Assembly: GCA_905250025.1 (NCBI GenBank)
Contig: CAJNOJ010000311.1
Coordinates: forward strand, 49,525 to 113,524
Length of the DNA: 64,000 bases
Reading direction: 5' to 3'
DNA from: Adineta ricciae
Lineage: Eukaryota > Rotifera > Eurotatoria > Adinetida > Adinetidae
Position 1 is the stretch's first letter. Every line of letters begins with the position of its first letter. The notes under the pieces are model-generated. The model made no database searches and was not told where the DNA came from. It was given only the letters and a program-made list of their open reading frames with translations. The position numbers were made by a program, and so were the translations under genes. Shown in pieces: positions 36,700 through 48,806 of this stretch.

Positions 36700-39600
36700 A
36701 TGTTTTGCGGGAAATGCTCACTGACAGCTCGGTGTGTCGTTCTACCCTTATATGAAATATCAACCGTCGTTACTGGTCGTCATTTCTCAACTACGTTAAA
36801 TGCACGAATGAAGAAACTCATTGATTCCAAACAATTTCGACATGCTCTCGACATTTTTGATAAGCAATCACACGCTGCTGATGATTTCGCTTTGAACATG
36901 GCACTCAAAGCGTGTAGTAACTTGCCAGACTATCGACGTGGACTTGAAATCGTTCGACAACTCTCACCCAAATCTCTCAACAATCCTTTCATTCAAACAT
37001 CACTTATTCATTTCTACAGTGAGTGAAAACAAACGACAGGATGTGAAGGAGAGAAGTGCTGACTCGTGGAAAAGTTCCGAATGAAACAGTTTTCTCATCT
37101 CTTGTGACTGTTTCATGATCCATTTCCAATACTTTTCGAAGAGAACATTCTCAAAGGTTATCGTTTGTGTGACAGCCTCATATGACCGAAAGACAATGAA
37201 AATAAGAAGTTGTTTCTATTTGAAGTGAAATCCGGTGACTTGAAGAGTGCAATCGGTTTGTTCAACTCAATCCCGGTCAAGACGAATCCATTTTATACAA
37301 CGTTGTTCAAAGGTAGATTTTTATTTAACAGATTGAAAAATAAATCCGTTCTGATATTTAGGGCTGACATCGATGAAAAAGTCGAAGGAAGTGTTGAACT
37401 TGTATGAACAGAACAAAATGAAGTTAGACGAAGGTGTGTTTGTAATGGTATCAAAGGCGTGTTCTGAAATATGTGATGATCGAGCGAAGAGGATAGGGAA
37501 ATTATTAATTGACGATTTACCTGAAGATTTGAAAGGTTCTGAAAAAGCGATGAACTCAACGATCTTTATGTTGATGAAGTTTGGAAACGTTGATGAAGCT
37601 GAGCAACTCTTTCGCCAAATGAAACACAAATCTATCTACACTTATGGTGCTATGATGAAAGGTGAGTAAAACTTTTCGATTCATGAAAAATATCCATTCG
37701 ATTCAACTTGATCAAATTTGTTAAGGTTATAACGATAATAAAAAGTTCGAGAAAACATTGGATCTGTTTGAGACATTACCATTCGTCGCAGACGAAGCGA
37801 TCTACGCGATGGTTTTAAGCGCTTGCTCTCAGCTTACAAATGATCGTGCGAGAAGAATTGGAAAGCAGTTAATCAATGATTTACCTGAAGATTTCAAACG
37901 TTCTGAAAACGTAATGAATTCGACGATCTTTATGTTAATGAAATTTGGAAACGTCGTCGAAGCTGAGCAACTCTTTCGTCAGATGAAACACAAAACTATC
38001 TACACTTATGGTGCCATGATGAAAGGTGAGCGAAACTTTTCGATTGATAAACAACGCCAATTCGATTCAACTTGATCAAATTTGTTAAGGTTATAACGAT
38101 AATGAAATGTTTGAAAAAGTGTTGGATTTGCATGTTAATATGCCCATGGCTGTGGATGAAGTTATGCATACAATTCTGTTCAGCACATGCACACGTCTAT
38201 CCAATGATCGAGCATTACAAATAGGAAAAGAACTTCTCCGCAAGATGAATAAGCCCTATTATAACAATAATATCGTCATCACATCAGCTATTCACATGTT
38301 GATGAAATTCGATCTGGTGAATGATGCTGAACGTTTGTTTCGTCAAGTCAAAACAAAAAGTGCTCTTACTTATCATGCAATGATCAATGGATACAGTCAA
38401 CTAGACGAGTTGGACAAGTGTTTTCAGCTGTTTGATCAAATGAAAAGTGATCAAATTCTTCCAAATGAAGTTGTATTTCTTTCAATGATCGGTGTTTGTG
38501 CCAAAATTGCGATACGCTCAGTATCTCAGTCAATTGTTGATCAAATACCTGCCGATCTGAAAAGTAGTCGAAATATTCAAAATGCGTTGATTTCCATGTG
38601 GGTGAGTGCGGTCAGCCCAGTGGAGAACATCATTGTACTGACAGTATTTGTTTTGATTTTGTTTAGGGCAAAAAATAGCTCGATAGGAAAAAGTAAAGAA
38701 ATATTCGAATCATTGAGTGATCCAGATGTGGTGGCATATAATTCAATGAGTGAGTATAGATTTTGTTTTCTTGAGGCAAGCGTCAATATTTTTGAAAACG
38801 ATGCTATTTTATGTTTTTGTAGTAAATTCATATGGACTGAACGGGATGGGTGTTGAGGCTGTCGAACTGTATAGAAGAATTCCTGTTGACATACGTGATG
38901 AAGTGTCCCGTATATGTGCGTTGAATGCGTGTTCTCATGCCGGTTTGTTAAATGAATGTCGTCACATATTCGACCAGATACCTCACAAAACAATAAAGAT
39001 TGTCACCACAATGGTTTGTTTGTTTGACCTCATCTCAATGAGAGCATATATGTTGATGTATTAGGTTGATTGTTTGAGTCGTTTGGCAATGTTTGATGAA
39101 GCAGAATCAGTCATCGAAGATTATGAAAAGACAAATCCACCTTCCTCCGCTATGTACAGTGAGCATTACCAATGTAGAGAAAACTCTGGATCAATCTCTT
39201 CATTCACATTTCATTTTAGCGGCATTGTTGTCTGGAGCACGCAATGTTCGTGACTCGAATCTGTCTAATCGAATCTACAAGAAAATGCAACAACTGTTTC
39301 CTGATGAGAAAAACACACTCATAGCTGGTTCCGTTCTCTTGTCAAATATTTATTCGTCCATAGGTGATCATCATCGTGCAGGAGATATCCGTACCAATAG
39401 AATCAAACAGTTTGGATATAATGTGAAAGTTGCCTTATCTTGGACTTCGGTGAACAATCAACTGGTGGTAGGATTTGTTTGAAAACGTTACGGAACTGAG
39501 AGGTGAAGTTGATTTTCGTTGCGTTATTCTTCTTTTTAGCGATTCAAAGCTCATGATCATTCTCATCCTCAATCGGAGGAGATCTATGAAGAACTGCAAC

Positions 39601-39963
39601 GTTTATCGTGTGAGCTCCGTGAACATGGTCACACATTCGACAGCAGTTGGATCACTCGTCCAGTGAAAGAGGATGAAACAGTGGAAAGTGTGTTGTGTGG
39701 TCATAGTGAAAAGTTGGCGATTGCATTCAACTTCATTCAACAACCGCCTCCTTCCATCATACAAATCAGTAAAAATCTTCGTATTTGTGGTGATTGTCGT
39801 AAGTGAACAATACTGGCACTGAAATTCAGTCATAGTTGTGCTTCTCTTAGATGCAGCTACGAAACTCATAACGAAACTGCGTCGGTGTGAAATCATCATT
39901 CGGGACGCAAATCGAATTCATCATTTTTCCAATGGAAAGTGTTCATGTCAAGATCATTTCTGA
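36700..39963 (+). pseudogene. PPR-DYW protein, copy 1 (one-base frameshift in exon 6)
   Basis: Exons 36700-37018, 37226-37312, 37362-37661, 37726-38025, 38090-38601, 38667-38749, 38823-39013, 39065-39158, 39220-39467, 39540-39798 and 39851-39963. Same architecture as the intact copy at 53723. Exon 6 starts GGC followed by six A instead of five, so normal splicing gives GGC AAA AAA TAG and stops the protein before the E and DYW regions. If the 65-bp intron before it is retained, the extra A restores the frame with no stop, inserting about 22 mainly hydrophobic residues. It is therefore either a pseudogene or a gene using intron retention. Confidence 0.8.
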
Positions 39964-40299
39964 ATCGTCGTTTCTTCTCTCAGTCAGATGGTGTGTGTTT
40001 CATGAAATAAATGACATGAAAGGTTGTTTTTGTCGTCAAAAGATAGCTGTAGATAACTTATGTTCCAGAAAAGAATTTAACATTTCAAGGCTTTTCACAC
40101 TGTGGATAGCATGGGCTGTAGATATATTTTGCACTGTTATGATTGGGGACAGAAGCGTAAGATCGTTCGGATGATTTATTTTAAGAAAATATTGTTTTCC
40201 AACCATATACACCGATTGATGTTAACATGGCGTTCGATGGCTTTTTTCATCCACAGTTGTGTCATCTATTCTTCGTGCGCCTCCCAATAGACAGAGCAA

Positions 40300-40738
40300 A
40301 CCTTTGCTAGAATCAATGCAATTTTTAATGAAACTGTGAAGGGTAAACTAAGCGCATACGAATCCCAAGATTATTTAATTGAATTTGGATTGACTGGAGA
40401 TGATCGGTGGACTTTCATGATTGTCTTAAGATCCTTGTCCAGTCTTCTATTGAAGTGGCAGATGATATAAGGTTCATTCGATGAAAGTGTGGATGATGGA
40501 ACAGAGTCCATTAATGGAAACAACTGATGAAGCGCCTTTCAGTTGGCAACACACGAATCATCTAATACAAGGTGAATGTTATGAGAACGTAGGAAGAACA
40601 CCATTTCGTGGAACAGTAGAGGCCATGTCAGACTCATGGACTATATTACACGAACTCCATTCGACAGTGGATAAAAACAATGAAGTGTCTGAACAAGAAA
40701 AACTTGTTCTATTCATTGTCAATTATCTCCAGTTCTGA
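40300..40738 (+). pseudogene. Conserved degraded ORF downstream of PPR copy 1
   Basis: A stretch shared by units 1-3 reads, with frame changes, as protein-like segments (GLTGDD, then SWQHTN...GECYEN and AMSDSWTILHELHSTVDKN). Copies are at 47310-47760 and 57140-57590. The family is unrecognised. It is probably a remnant of a second gene carried within the duplicated unit. Confidence 0.4.
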
Positions 40739-40999
40739 ATAAAGAGGTGGTCAGAAGAATTGCTGGAAGTAGAACGTTAACCGAAATAGATTGGAGACTC
40801 ACGCATCCCCGAAGGTTGGATTCAGAATGGATATTTATCATGTAGGAGAAAATGAAAATGTAATTCAGGATATATTTCATTGCAACGATAAGGCAAAGAC
40901 AGAAAAATTGCAAGCATGTCATCAATTCGAAAGAAGTTAAGAGAAGAGTTCTATTGAACACAAAGCGTGTTTCACTCCAACATTGCAAATAGAAGTAAC

Positions 41000-41007
41000 C
41001 TTGAGAA
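41000..41007. repeat. Left 8-bp target-site duplication CTTGAGAA
   Basis: Identical to 43571-43578. The uninterrupted unit at 57852-57859 carries this octamer once, and unit 2 has CTTGAGCA at 48021-48028. Confidence 0.9.
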
Positions 41008-41909
41008 CAGGGTTACCAACTGTACCCCATTTGGGGGTACAGCACCCCATTTCACTACTTTGCACCCCAAGAAAATCTGTACCTTTGGGGTACGCATTCT
41101 GTACCCCATTTCGATATTCTTCAATAGACTCTTATAAACAATACGTAGTGTAGCATCTTTTTATTAAAAACGAGAGCAGACTTTTTGCTACAACTTCTCT
41201 CCTGAATTTCGCGCAGATGAGAAATGTAAAACCACGTCGTCCAAATTTCCTAAAAGTTCACGATCTTGTCGTGGGCTTTGCTCCAGTTGTTAAAGAGATG
41301 ATTTCGCAAGTTACTTCCAGGATCGAGAATTTTCTGAAACTCTTTCAACAAAGTGGTGACAATTAACCGATCACATCACTTTAGTTAAACTAACTGACCG
41401 TATTAGACTATTCTGTCTCATCAGTTAAAAAAGAATCGATGGCTCTATTGCAAGTGAGTAATTAGACTAATGATAAAACAAGTAACGCTCGTCTAGCGAC
41501 TCGCTCAGCTCTTTCTCGTAGAAATCGTGCTTTCAGATATTACACTTCAAAGCTATTATTGTGTATATTAACTTATTTTTAGCGTAGATTAGATATTTTC
41601 ACAAAAGCAACAATAGATATTTATACCAAATTTTAAATAGAGCATTAGACATTGTGAAGAAATATAAATACAGTTAGGAAGCTTATGGACGATTACATTA
41701 AAAAACGAAATTAAGAAAACACGATAGGCAATATCTGATGCAATGAGAGAAAAGAGACAGTTACTACAATAATTAAGATAAATGTGAAGCAGGAGATAAA
41801 GAAAATAAGCATGCATGAATAATTATTTTAAGGTAATTTCAAAGTATAATACGTTTTGTATGCTTGCAATAACACTAGACTCTTAGCAAAGTATTGATTT
41901 ACACATGTT

Positions 41910-42194
41910 TCAAAAAATGAAAGAGGTACATTCTCGTTTTGTCTTTTTGTCAAGTTCATCTAAACGTTTCAGTTCAGCGTCTTGCGCAGAAGGAGGTTGA
42001 ACTTGTAGAAACTTCATGTGGGAAGATCGAAGTATAACTATATCCCCTTTCTTCACTCTACTGAGTGGTGCATATATTGATGCTACTTGCAGTGTCCCAG
42101 GCGGAACTTGAAGATCGACTACGATTTTGTTCATTGTGAGTCCTTGCGCCTTGTATGTAGTTATAGCGAAGGCAGGTACAATTCCCGACCCCAA
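41910..42194 (-). pseudogene. Helitron helicase C-terminal relic inside the hAT-like element
   Basis: Reads VPAFAITTYKAQGLTMNK...PLSRVKKGDIVIL, the end of a Pif1-type Helitron helicase, closely related to 4105-4749 and with the canonical KAQG. It is cut at its 5' side exactly where the 124-bp tandem array begins. A GTAACGCTCGTC motif follows 400 bp downstream (41479-41511), as in the first relic. Confidence 0.8.
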
Positions 42195-42840
42195 AATGTC
42201 TTCGGTAAATTTTTATAGAAAAAAACGTCGCCCTTTGTACAAAAAAACTAATGCATGTAAACATTTACAAAAAATAGCGCCAGATTCGAGTTCATCGACC
42301 CAAATAACTCCTTAGCCAAATTTTATAAAAAAGCTTTTTTTTGTAAAAAACGGCTCTTTGTCTAAAACATCATTTTTTACAAAGAATTTCGAGAAACTAA
42401 CATCAGATTTGAATTCCTGCGCCCCAAAAGCCCTTTGGTAAAATTTTATAAAAAAAAATTTTTTGTAAAAAATTGGGTCTTTGTCTCAAAAAAAGAATTT
42501 TTTTTATGAAAAATTTCAAAGAGATGACATCAGATTCGAGTTCCTCGACCCAAAAAACCCTTTCGTCAGTCTTTATAAAAAAACATTTATTTTGATAAAA
42601 AAATGTCCTTTGTCTCAAGAAATTTTTCTACAAAAAATTTCGAGAATCTAGCATCAGATTCGAGTTCCTCCATCCAAAAAATCTTTTGGTAAAATTTTAT
42701 CAAAAAAAATTTTTTTGTAAAAAAGTCATTCTTTGTCTAAACAAATTTGTTTTATGAAAAATTTCCAAAAAATAACATCAGATTCGAAGTCTCCGCATCG
42801 AAATACATCTAGAAATATCTTTTCGGAAAAATTGATTTTC
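42185..42840. repeat. Tandem array of about five 124-bp repeats
   Basis: The word CAGATTCGAG (or variant) recurs at 42281, 42404, 42531, 42655 and 42779, spacing 123-127 bp. It is each time followed by CCTC..CCC, a TTTTATAAAAAA tract and CTTTGTCT. Units are A/T-rich and diverged. There is no coding potential. Confidence 0.85.
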
Positions 42841-43570
42841 AATGTTTTTTTGACCCTGCGGACATACAAGCAAGCAAGCAAACAATTTATGTTTCTAAGA
42901 CTCTTCTCTACGAGAAAGAGAACTATGAATATATATGTTGCTAAAGCTGATGACTTTCATTGATTTTCACTACAAGATCGTGGACGGTGTACGATTTTGA
43001 CAGTGAAAATACTGATTGTTGGTGATTATAGCAAAAAATTTAAAAAAGAAACCGTGATTCTCTGGCAGTATTGTGGTAGTTGTGACGATACGGGAATTTC
43101 ATTATCTGATGAGTGAACTATATATAATTAAAGCATTATCGTTTGTCAATGACTAGTCTTCTTAGTTTACATTTCTCACGACGTCCTGGGAGTCACAGTC
43201 GATCTTGAATCGATTAAAATCCTTGCATTTGAGAAGTTTACATGCTGCTATTTTAACTGGTTTGAAGAAAATCGAAAAATCATTGTGCATTCTAGTTTTT
43301 TCATTAAGAAACATATTGAAACTAGTTTTATTTATATGACTTTTTTGTCTCAAAACAAATATCTCACAACATATCTTACAGAGAGAGGAGATAAAATGAT
43401 TTTCCGGTAATAATAAGTCTTTTGTGGACTTCTTCGAATAGATCTAATATATTTCCGAATAAATTTTGTACCTCACGTCTGTACCCTATTTGGAGGAAAG
43501 CTGTACCTCTCGTGCACCCCATTTCTCATCTCCGATACCCCATTTGAGACCTGAACAGTTGGTAACCCTG

Positions 43571-44095
43571 CTTGAGAATGATATTGGGTTGCAGCGTGTG
43601 ATCCTAGATTCTTTGATTAATCACGGTACAGATCTCATCAAATCAAGATGAACAACTCGATTCGCATACTAGACGTTCAATTCAAATCAACTGTTCATGA
43701 GCTCCAATACAGTTAGCAGCGGCATCTATCGAAACTCATTTCTGTTGCACTGCACATACAAACCAAACGAACCCAAATACAAAGATAAACCATGGACTGA
43801 AATCAATTGAAGTGTTCTGGTAAGATTCAATCAGTCTCATCGCATATCTCTTGTAGATATCTGTAATGATATTTCACCTCAGACAGAATATCAAACTGTT
43901 CCGTATCTAAAGACGATCTAAATAGAGGTGTATTACTTAATAATCAATTCGAAAAAAGAAGAAAAGATGTTCTATCCCATGCTCTCCGTTCACTGATCAA
44001 CATTCAAATTCTCTTCTTCTTCTTCTTCTTTAACAACAATTCAGCACAAATCATTTTCTCATTCTCACTTTTCTAGATTAAATTCACTTTGCACG
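43571..44095 (+). other. Upstream region of PPR unit 2
   Basis: Shared with 36260-36699, 53262-53722 and 57852-58361. It includes an AAACCATGGACTGAAATCA block, a CATATCTCTTGTAGATAT palindrome-like block and a TTC-microsatellite (longest here) before the gene. It probably contains the promoter. No TATA box is obvious. Confidence 0.5.
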
Positions 44096-46985
44096 ATGTT
44101 TTGTAGTAAATGCTCACTGACAGTTCGTTGCGTCTTTCTACCTTTGAATGAAATATCAACCTTCATCACTACTCGTCATTCCTCAACTACGTTAAATGCA
44201 CGAATGAAGAAACTCATTGATTCCAAACGATATCGACATGTTCTCGACATTTTTGATAAGCAATCACACGCTGCTGATGATTTCGCTCTGAACATGGCAC
44301 TCAAAGCGTGCAGCAATTTGCAAGACTATCGACGTGGACGTGGAATCGTTCGACAACTCTCACCCAAATCTCTCAACAATCCTTTCATTCAAACATCACT
44401 TATTCATTTCTACAGTGAGTGAAAACAAACGAAAGGATGTGAAGGAGAGACGTGCTGACTCGTGGCAAAGATCAGAATGAAACAGTTTTCTCATCTCTTG
44501 TGAGTGTTTCATGATCCATTTCCAATACTTTTCGAAGAGAACATTCTCAAAGGTTATCGTTTGTGTAACAGTCTCATATGACCGAAAGACAATGAAAATA
44601 AGAAGTTGTTTCTATTTGAAGTGAAATCCGGTGACTTGAAGAGTGCAACCGATTTGTTCAACTCAATTCCGGTGAAGACGAATCCACTTTATACAACATT
44701 GTTCAAAGGTAGATTTTTATTTAACTGATTGAAAAATAAATCTGTTCTGATATTTAGGGCTGATATCGATGAAAAAGTCGAAAGAAGTGTTGAACTTGTA
44801 CGAACAGAACAAAATGAAGTTAGACGAAGGTGTCTTTGTGATGGTATCAAAGGCATGTTCTGAAATATGTGATGATCGAGCGAGAAGAACTGGAAAACAG
44901 TTAGCCGATAATTTACCTAAAGATCTCAAAGGTTCCGAAAAAGTGATGAACTCGACGATCTTTATGTTGATGAAATTTGGAAACGTCGATGAAGCTGAGC
45001 AACTCTTTCGTCAGATGAAACACAAAACTATCTACACTTATGGTGCTATGATGAAAGGTGAGTCATCTGCTTCACTTAACCAGAAGTATTCGATTAAATT
45101 TGGTTAGGTTACAATCATAACCAGATGTTTGAAAAAGCACTGAATTTATTTCATCAAATGGATCTGGCTCCTAATGAAAACATACTAACCATCATCTTCA
45201 ACACATGTACACATCTATTTAATGATCGAGCATTACAAATAGGAAAAGAACTTCTGCGCAAGATGAACAAGTCCTATTATAACAATGATATCGTCATCAC
45301 ATCAGCTATTCACATGTTGATGAAATTCGATCTGGTGAATGATGCTGAACGATTGTTTCGTCAAGTCAAAACAAAAAGTGCTCTCACTTATCATGCAATG
45401 ATCAATGGATACAGTCAACTAGACGAGTTGGACAAGTGTTTTCAGCTGTTTGATCAAATGAAAAGTGATCAAATTCTTCCGAACGAAGTTGTGCTTCTTT
45501 CAACGATCGGTGTTTGTGCAAAAATTGGCATACGCTCAGTATCTCAGTCAATTGTTGATCAAATACCTGCCGATCTGAAAAGTAGTCGAAATATTCAAAA
45601 TGCGTTGATTTCCATGTGGGTGAGTGCGGTCAGCCCAGTGGAGAACATCATTGTACTGACAGTATTTGTTTTGATTTTGTTTAGGGCAAAAATAGCTCGA
45701 TAGGAAAAAGTAAAGAAATATTCGAATCATTGAGTGATCCAGATGTGGTGGCATATAATTCAATGAGTGAGTATACATTTTCTTTGCTTGAGACAAACGT
45801 CAATATTTTTGAAAACGATGCTATTTTATGTTTTTGTAGTAAATGCATATGGATTGAACGGGATGGGTGTTGAGGCTGTGGAACTGTATAGAAGAATTCC
45901 TGTTGACATGCGTGATGAAGTGTCCCGTACATGTGCGTTGAATGCGTGTTCTCATGCCGGTTTGTTGAACGAATGTCGTCATATATTCGATCAGATACCT
46001 CACAAAACAGTAAAGATTGTCACCGCAATGGTTTGTTTCTTTGTTTGACCTAATCTCAATGAGAGCATATATGTTGATGTATTAGGTTGATTGTTTGAGT
46101 CGTTTGGCAATGTTTGATGAAGCAGAATCAGTCATCGAAGATTATGAAAAGATAAATCCACCTTCGTCTGCTATGTACAGTAGGAATCGATGAGAATGAA
46201 GCATGGTTCGTTTTTACTTCGTCACTGTTATTTCGTTTCAGTGGCATTGCTGTCTGGAGCCCGCAATGTCCGCTATTCGAATCTCTCAGATCGAATCTAC
46301 AAGAAAATGCAACAACTGTTCCCTGATGAGAAAGACACACTCATAGCCGGTTCCGTTCTCTTGTCAAATATTTATTCGTCCATAGGTGATCATCATCGTG
46401 CAGGAGATATCCGAACCACTAGAATCAAACAGTTTGGATATAATGTGAAAGTTGGCTTATCGTGGACTTCGGTGAACAACCAACTGGTGGTAGGATTTGT
46501 TTGAAAACGTTACGGAGCTGAGAGGTGAAGTTGATCTTCGTTGCGTTATTCTTCTTTTTAGCGATTCAAAGCTCATGATCATTCTCATCCTCAATCGGAG
46601 GAGATCTATGAAGAACTGCAGCGTTTATCGTGTGAGCTCCGTGAACATGGTCACACATTCGACAGCAGTTGGATCACTCGTCCAGTGAAAGAGGATGAAA
46701 CAGTGGAAAGTGTGTTGTGTGGTCATAGTGAAAAGTTGGCGATCGCATTCAACTTCATTCAACAACCACCTCCTTCCATCATACAAATCAGTAAAAATCT
46801 TCGGATTTGCGGTGATTGCCGTAAGTGAACAATATTGGCACTGAAATTCAGTCATAGTTGTGCTTTTCTTAGATGCTGCTACGAAACTCATAACGAAAAT
46901 GCGTCGGTGTGAAATCATCATTCGGGACGCAAATCGAATTCATCATTTTTCCAATGGAGAGTGTTCATGTCAAGATCATTTCTGA
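44096..46985 (+). CDS. PPR-DYW protein, copy 2 (734 aa, one PPR exon fewer)
   Basis: Exons 44096-44414, 44622-44708, 44758-45057, 45108-45619, 45685-45766, 45840-46030, 46086-46179, 46242-46489, 46562-46820 and 46873-46985, open throughout. It lacks one of the two tandem 300-bp PPR exons of the other copies. Its third exon begins like exon 3 ([13 protein letters not shown]) but from CDDRARR on looks like exon 4 (GKQL..NLP), and its following intron is the type found after exon 4 in copy 4. This is the product expected of unequal crossing-over. The DYW end is complete (HSEKLA, CGDCH, CSCQDHF). Likely imported into mitochondria; see the copy at 53723 for the family role. Confidence 0.85.
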
Positions 46986-47309
46986 ATCGTCGTTTCTTCT
47001 ATCAGTCAGATGGTGTATGTTTCATGAAATAAATTAAATGAAAAGTTGTTTTTTGTCGTTAAAAGATAGCTGTAGATAATTTCTATTCCAGAAAAGAATT
47101 TAACATTTCAAGGCTTTTCACACTGTGGATAGCATGGGCTGTAGATATATTCTGCACTGTTATGATTGGCGACAGAAGCGAAAGATCGTTCTGATGATTT
47201 ATTTTAAGAAAATATTGTTTTCTGACCATACAAATCGCTTGACGTTAAGATGGCGATGCATGACTTTTTTCATCCACAGTTGTGTCATCTACTTTTCACG
47301 CCTCTGCCA

Positions 47310-47760
47310 ATAGACAGAGCTAACCTTTGCTAGAATCAATGCAATTTTTAATGAAACTGTGAACGGTAAACTAAGCGCATACCGATCACAAGAATATTTC
47401 ATTGAATTTGGATTGACTGGAGATGAGGAGTGGACTTTCATGATTGTTTTAAGATCCTTGTCCAGTCTTCTATCGAAGTAGCAGGTGATAAGGTTCATTC
47501 GATGAAAGTGTGGATGATGGAACAGAGTCCATTAATGGGAACAACTGATGGAGCTCTCTTCAGTTGGCAACACATGAATCGTCTAATACAAGGTGAATGT
47601 TAGGAGAACGAAGGAAGAACACTATTTCGTGTAACAGTAGAGGCCATGTCAGACTCATGGACTATATTACACCGACTCCATTCGACAGTGGATAAAAACA
47701 ATGAAGTGTCTGAACAAGAAACTCTTTTTCTATTCATAGTCAATTATCTCCAGTTATAAA
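47310..47760 (+). pseudogene. Conserved degraded ORF downstream of PPR copy 2
   Basis: Homologue of 40300-40738. The frame is broken by a TAG in the GECYEN segment (GGTGAATGTTAGGAG), confirming decay. Confidence 0.45.
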
Positions 47761-48083
47761 TAAAAAGGTGGTCAGAAGAATTGTTGGAAGTAGAACGTTA
47801 ACGGAAATAGATTGGAGAATCACACATCCCCGACGGTTTCGTTCAGAATGGATATTTCTCATGTAGTAGAGAATGAAAATGTAATTCAGGATATATTTCA
47901 TCACAACGATAAGGCAAACAGAGAAAAATTGCAAGTTTATCATTGATTCGAAAGAAGTTAAGAGAAGAGCTCTGTTGAACACAAAGCATGTTCCATTCGA
48001 ACATTGCAAACAGAAGTAATCTTGAGCATGATATTGGGCTGTAGCGTGTGATGCTAGATTCTTTGATTAATTACGGTACAGAT

Positions 48084-48092
48084 CTTGTCAAA
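48084..48092. repeat. Left LINE target-site duplication CTTGTCAAA
   Basis: Matches CTCGTCAAA at 53261-53269 with one change; the empty site at 57915-57923 reads CTCGTCAAA. Confidence 0.8.
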
Positions 48093-48806
48093 GTTGGCGA
48101 AGGCTATCCATTTAGCAACAACTGCCCGAATGAAATAAAATGCGCCAACTGTGGCTCGAATCACTATGCTGGACACTCAGCGTGTCCTCACGTGTAGCAA
48201 ATAAGGCGCGAAATTAGCCAAAATCTAAAGATGAAAAGAACCGAGCTGCTCATCAGTCATGAAGAACAACTACACAACAAACGAGACCAAGACAAGCTAA
48301 TCTATTCTCCTCAGTCGCAACCGAAGAGCGTCTAGAAGCCTTCGCTGTATAGTGACATGCTCCAAGGACGCGTCCACCCGATTTCAATCGCAAGTGATTA
48401 CGAAACAAGTAGCCTGGAAAACCTTCTGGTTGAATCCACCAACAAAATCGAAAATCACCTTCGATAAATAGAAGAGTGGGTAATTAAGCAAGTTATCAAA
48501 TCAGAAAAAAAATGAGATAAAGCCAATAATGCAGCACAGGAGGTTGAAACGATGGTTCAGGATAAAATCCTCCCGGTAATCAAGCTACTTTTAAAACAAG
48601 CTATGAATAATTCTAGAAATGTAGCTGTTAAAGACGAGCTGGTGAAATTCCACAACGAGATTTGCTCGTCCCGGTCGAGTCTCGATAATATCGCCCTTAA
48701 TGAACTTAAGACCTTAAACAAACCGAAACCATCCTATCTGTCGTCCGAAAGAACAAACCATGCAATCACGGATGGATCCGATGAAGTTGACCAGTCATGT
48801 GAATAG
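48093..48806 (+). pseudogene. LINE ORF1 relic with zinc knuckle
   Basis: One frame reads KCANCGSNHYAGHSACP, the C-x2-C-x3-H-x6-C nucleic-acid-binding knuckle of Jockey-type ORF1 proteins. It then continues through several stops (TAG after CPHV, further TAG/TGA) to a charged helical tail ending at 48806. Non-functional. Confidence 0.75.

Larger units (their letters stand above)
41008..43570. mobile_element. hAT-like DNA transposon, 2563 bp, nonautonomous
   Basis: Perfect 16-bp terminal inverted repeats: CAGGGTTACCAACTGT at 41008-41023 and its complement at 43555-43570, flanked by identical 8-bp duplications. CAGGG ends plus an 8-bp TSD are hallmarks of the hAT superfamily. Both subterminal zones carry repeated GTACCCCATTT / GCACCCC words, likely transposase-binding sites. 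No hAT transposase is present. The interior holds a Helitron helicase relic and a 124-bp tandem array. Homologous empty sites in the other PPR units define the insertion exactly. Confidence 0.93.

Noticed and set aside
38577-38993. Minus-strand ORFs over PPR exons 5-7
   Set aside because: Antisense shadows present in every copy wherever the PPR exons are conserved.
39475-39666. 63-codon plus-strand [13 protein letters not shown]... repeated in each PPR unit
   Set aside because: It runs through intron 9 and then out of frame over exon 10; splicing to the DYW frame is better supported.
39603-39899. 98-codon minus-strand ORF conserved in all four PPR units (also at 46625, 56637 and 61267)
   Set aside because: Its conservation follows from the DYW exons 10-11 on the opposite strand; the DYW frame explains the sequence.
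42190-42840. Possible CRISPR-like array (regular about 124-bp spacing)
   Set aside because: Whole units are repeated and diverged, without short identical repeats and unique spacers; it is a minisatellite inside a transposon in a eukaryotic genome.
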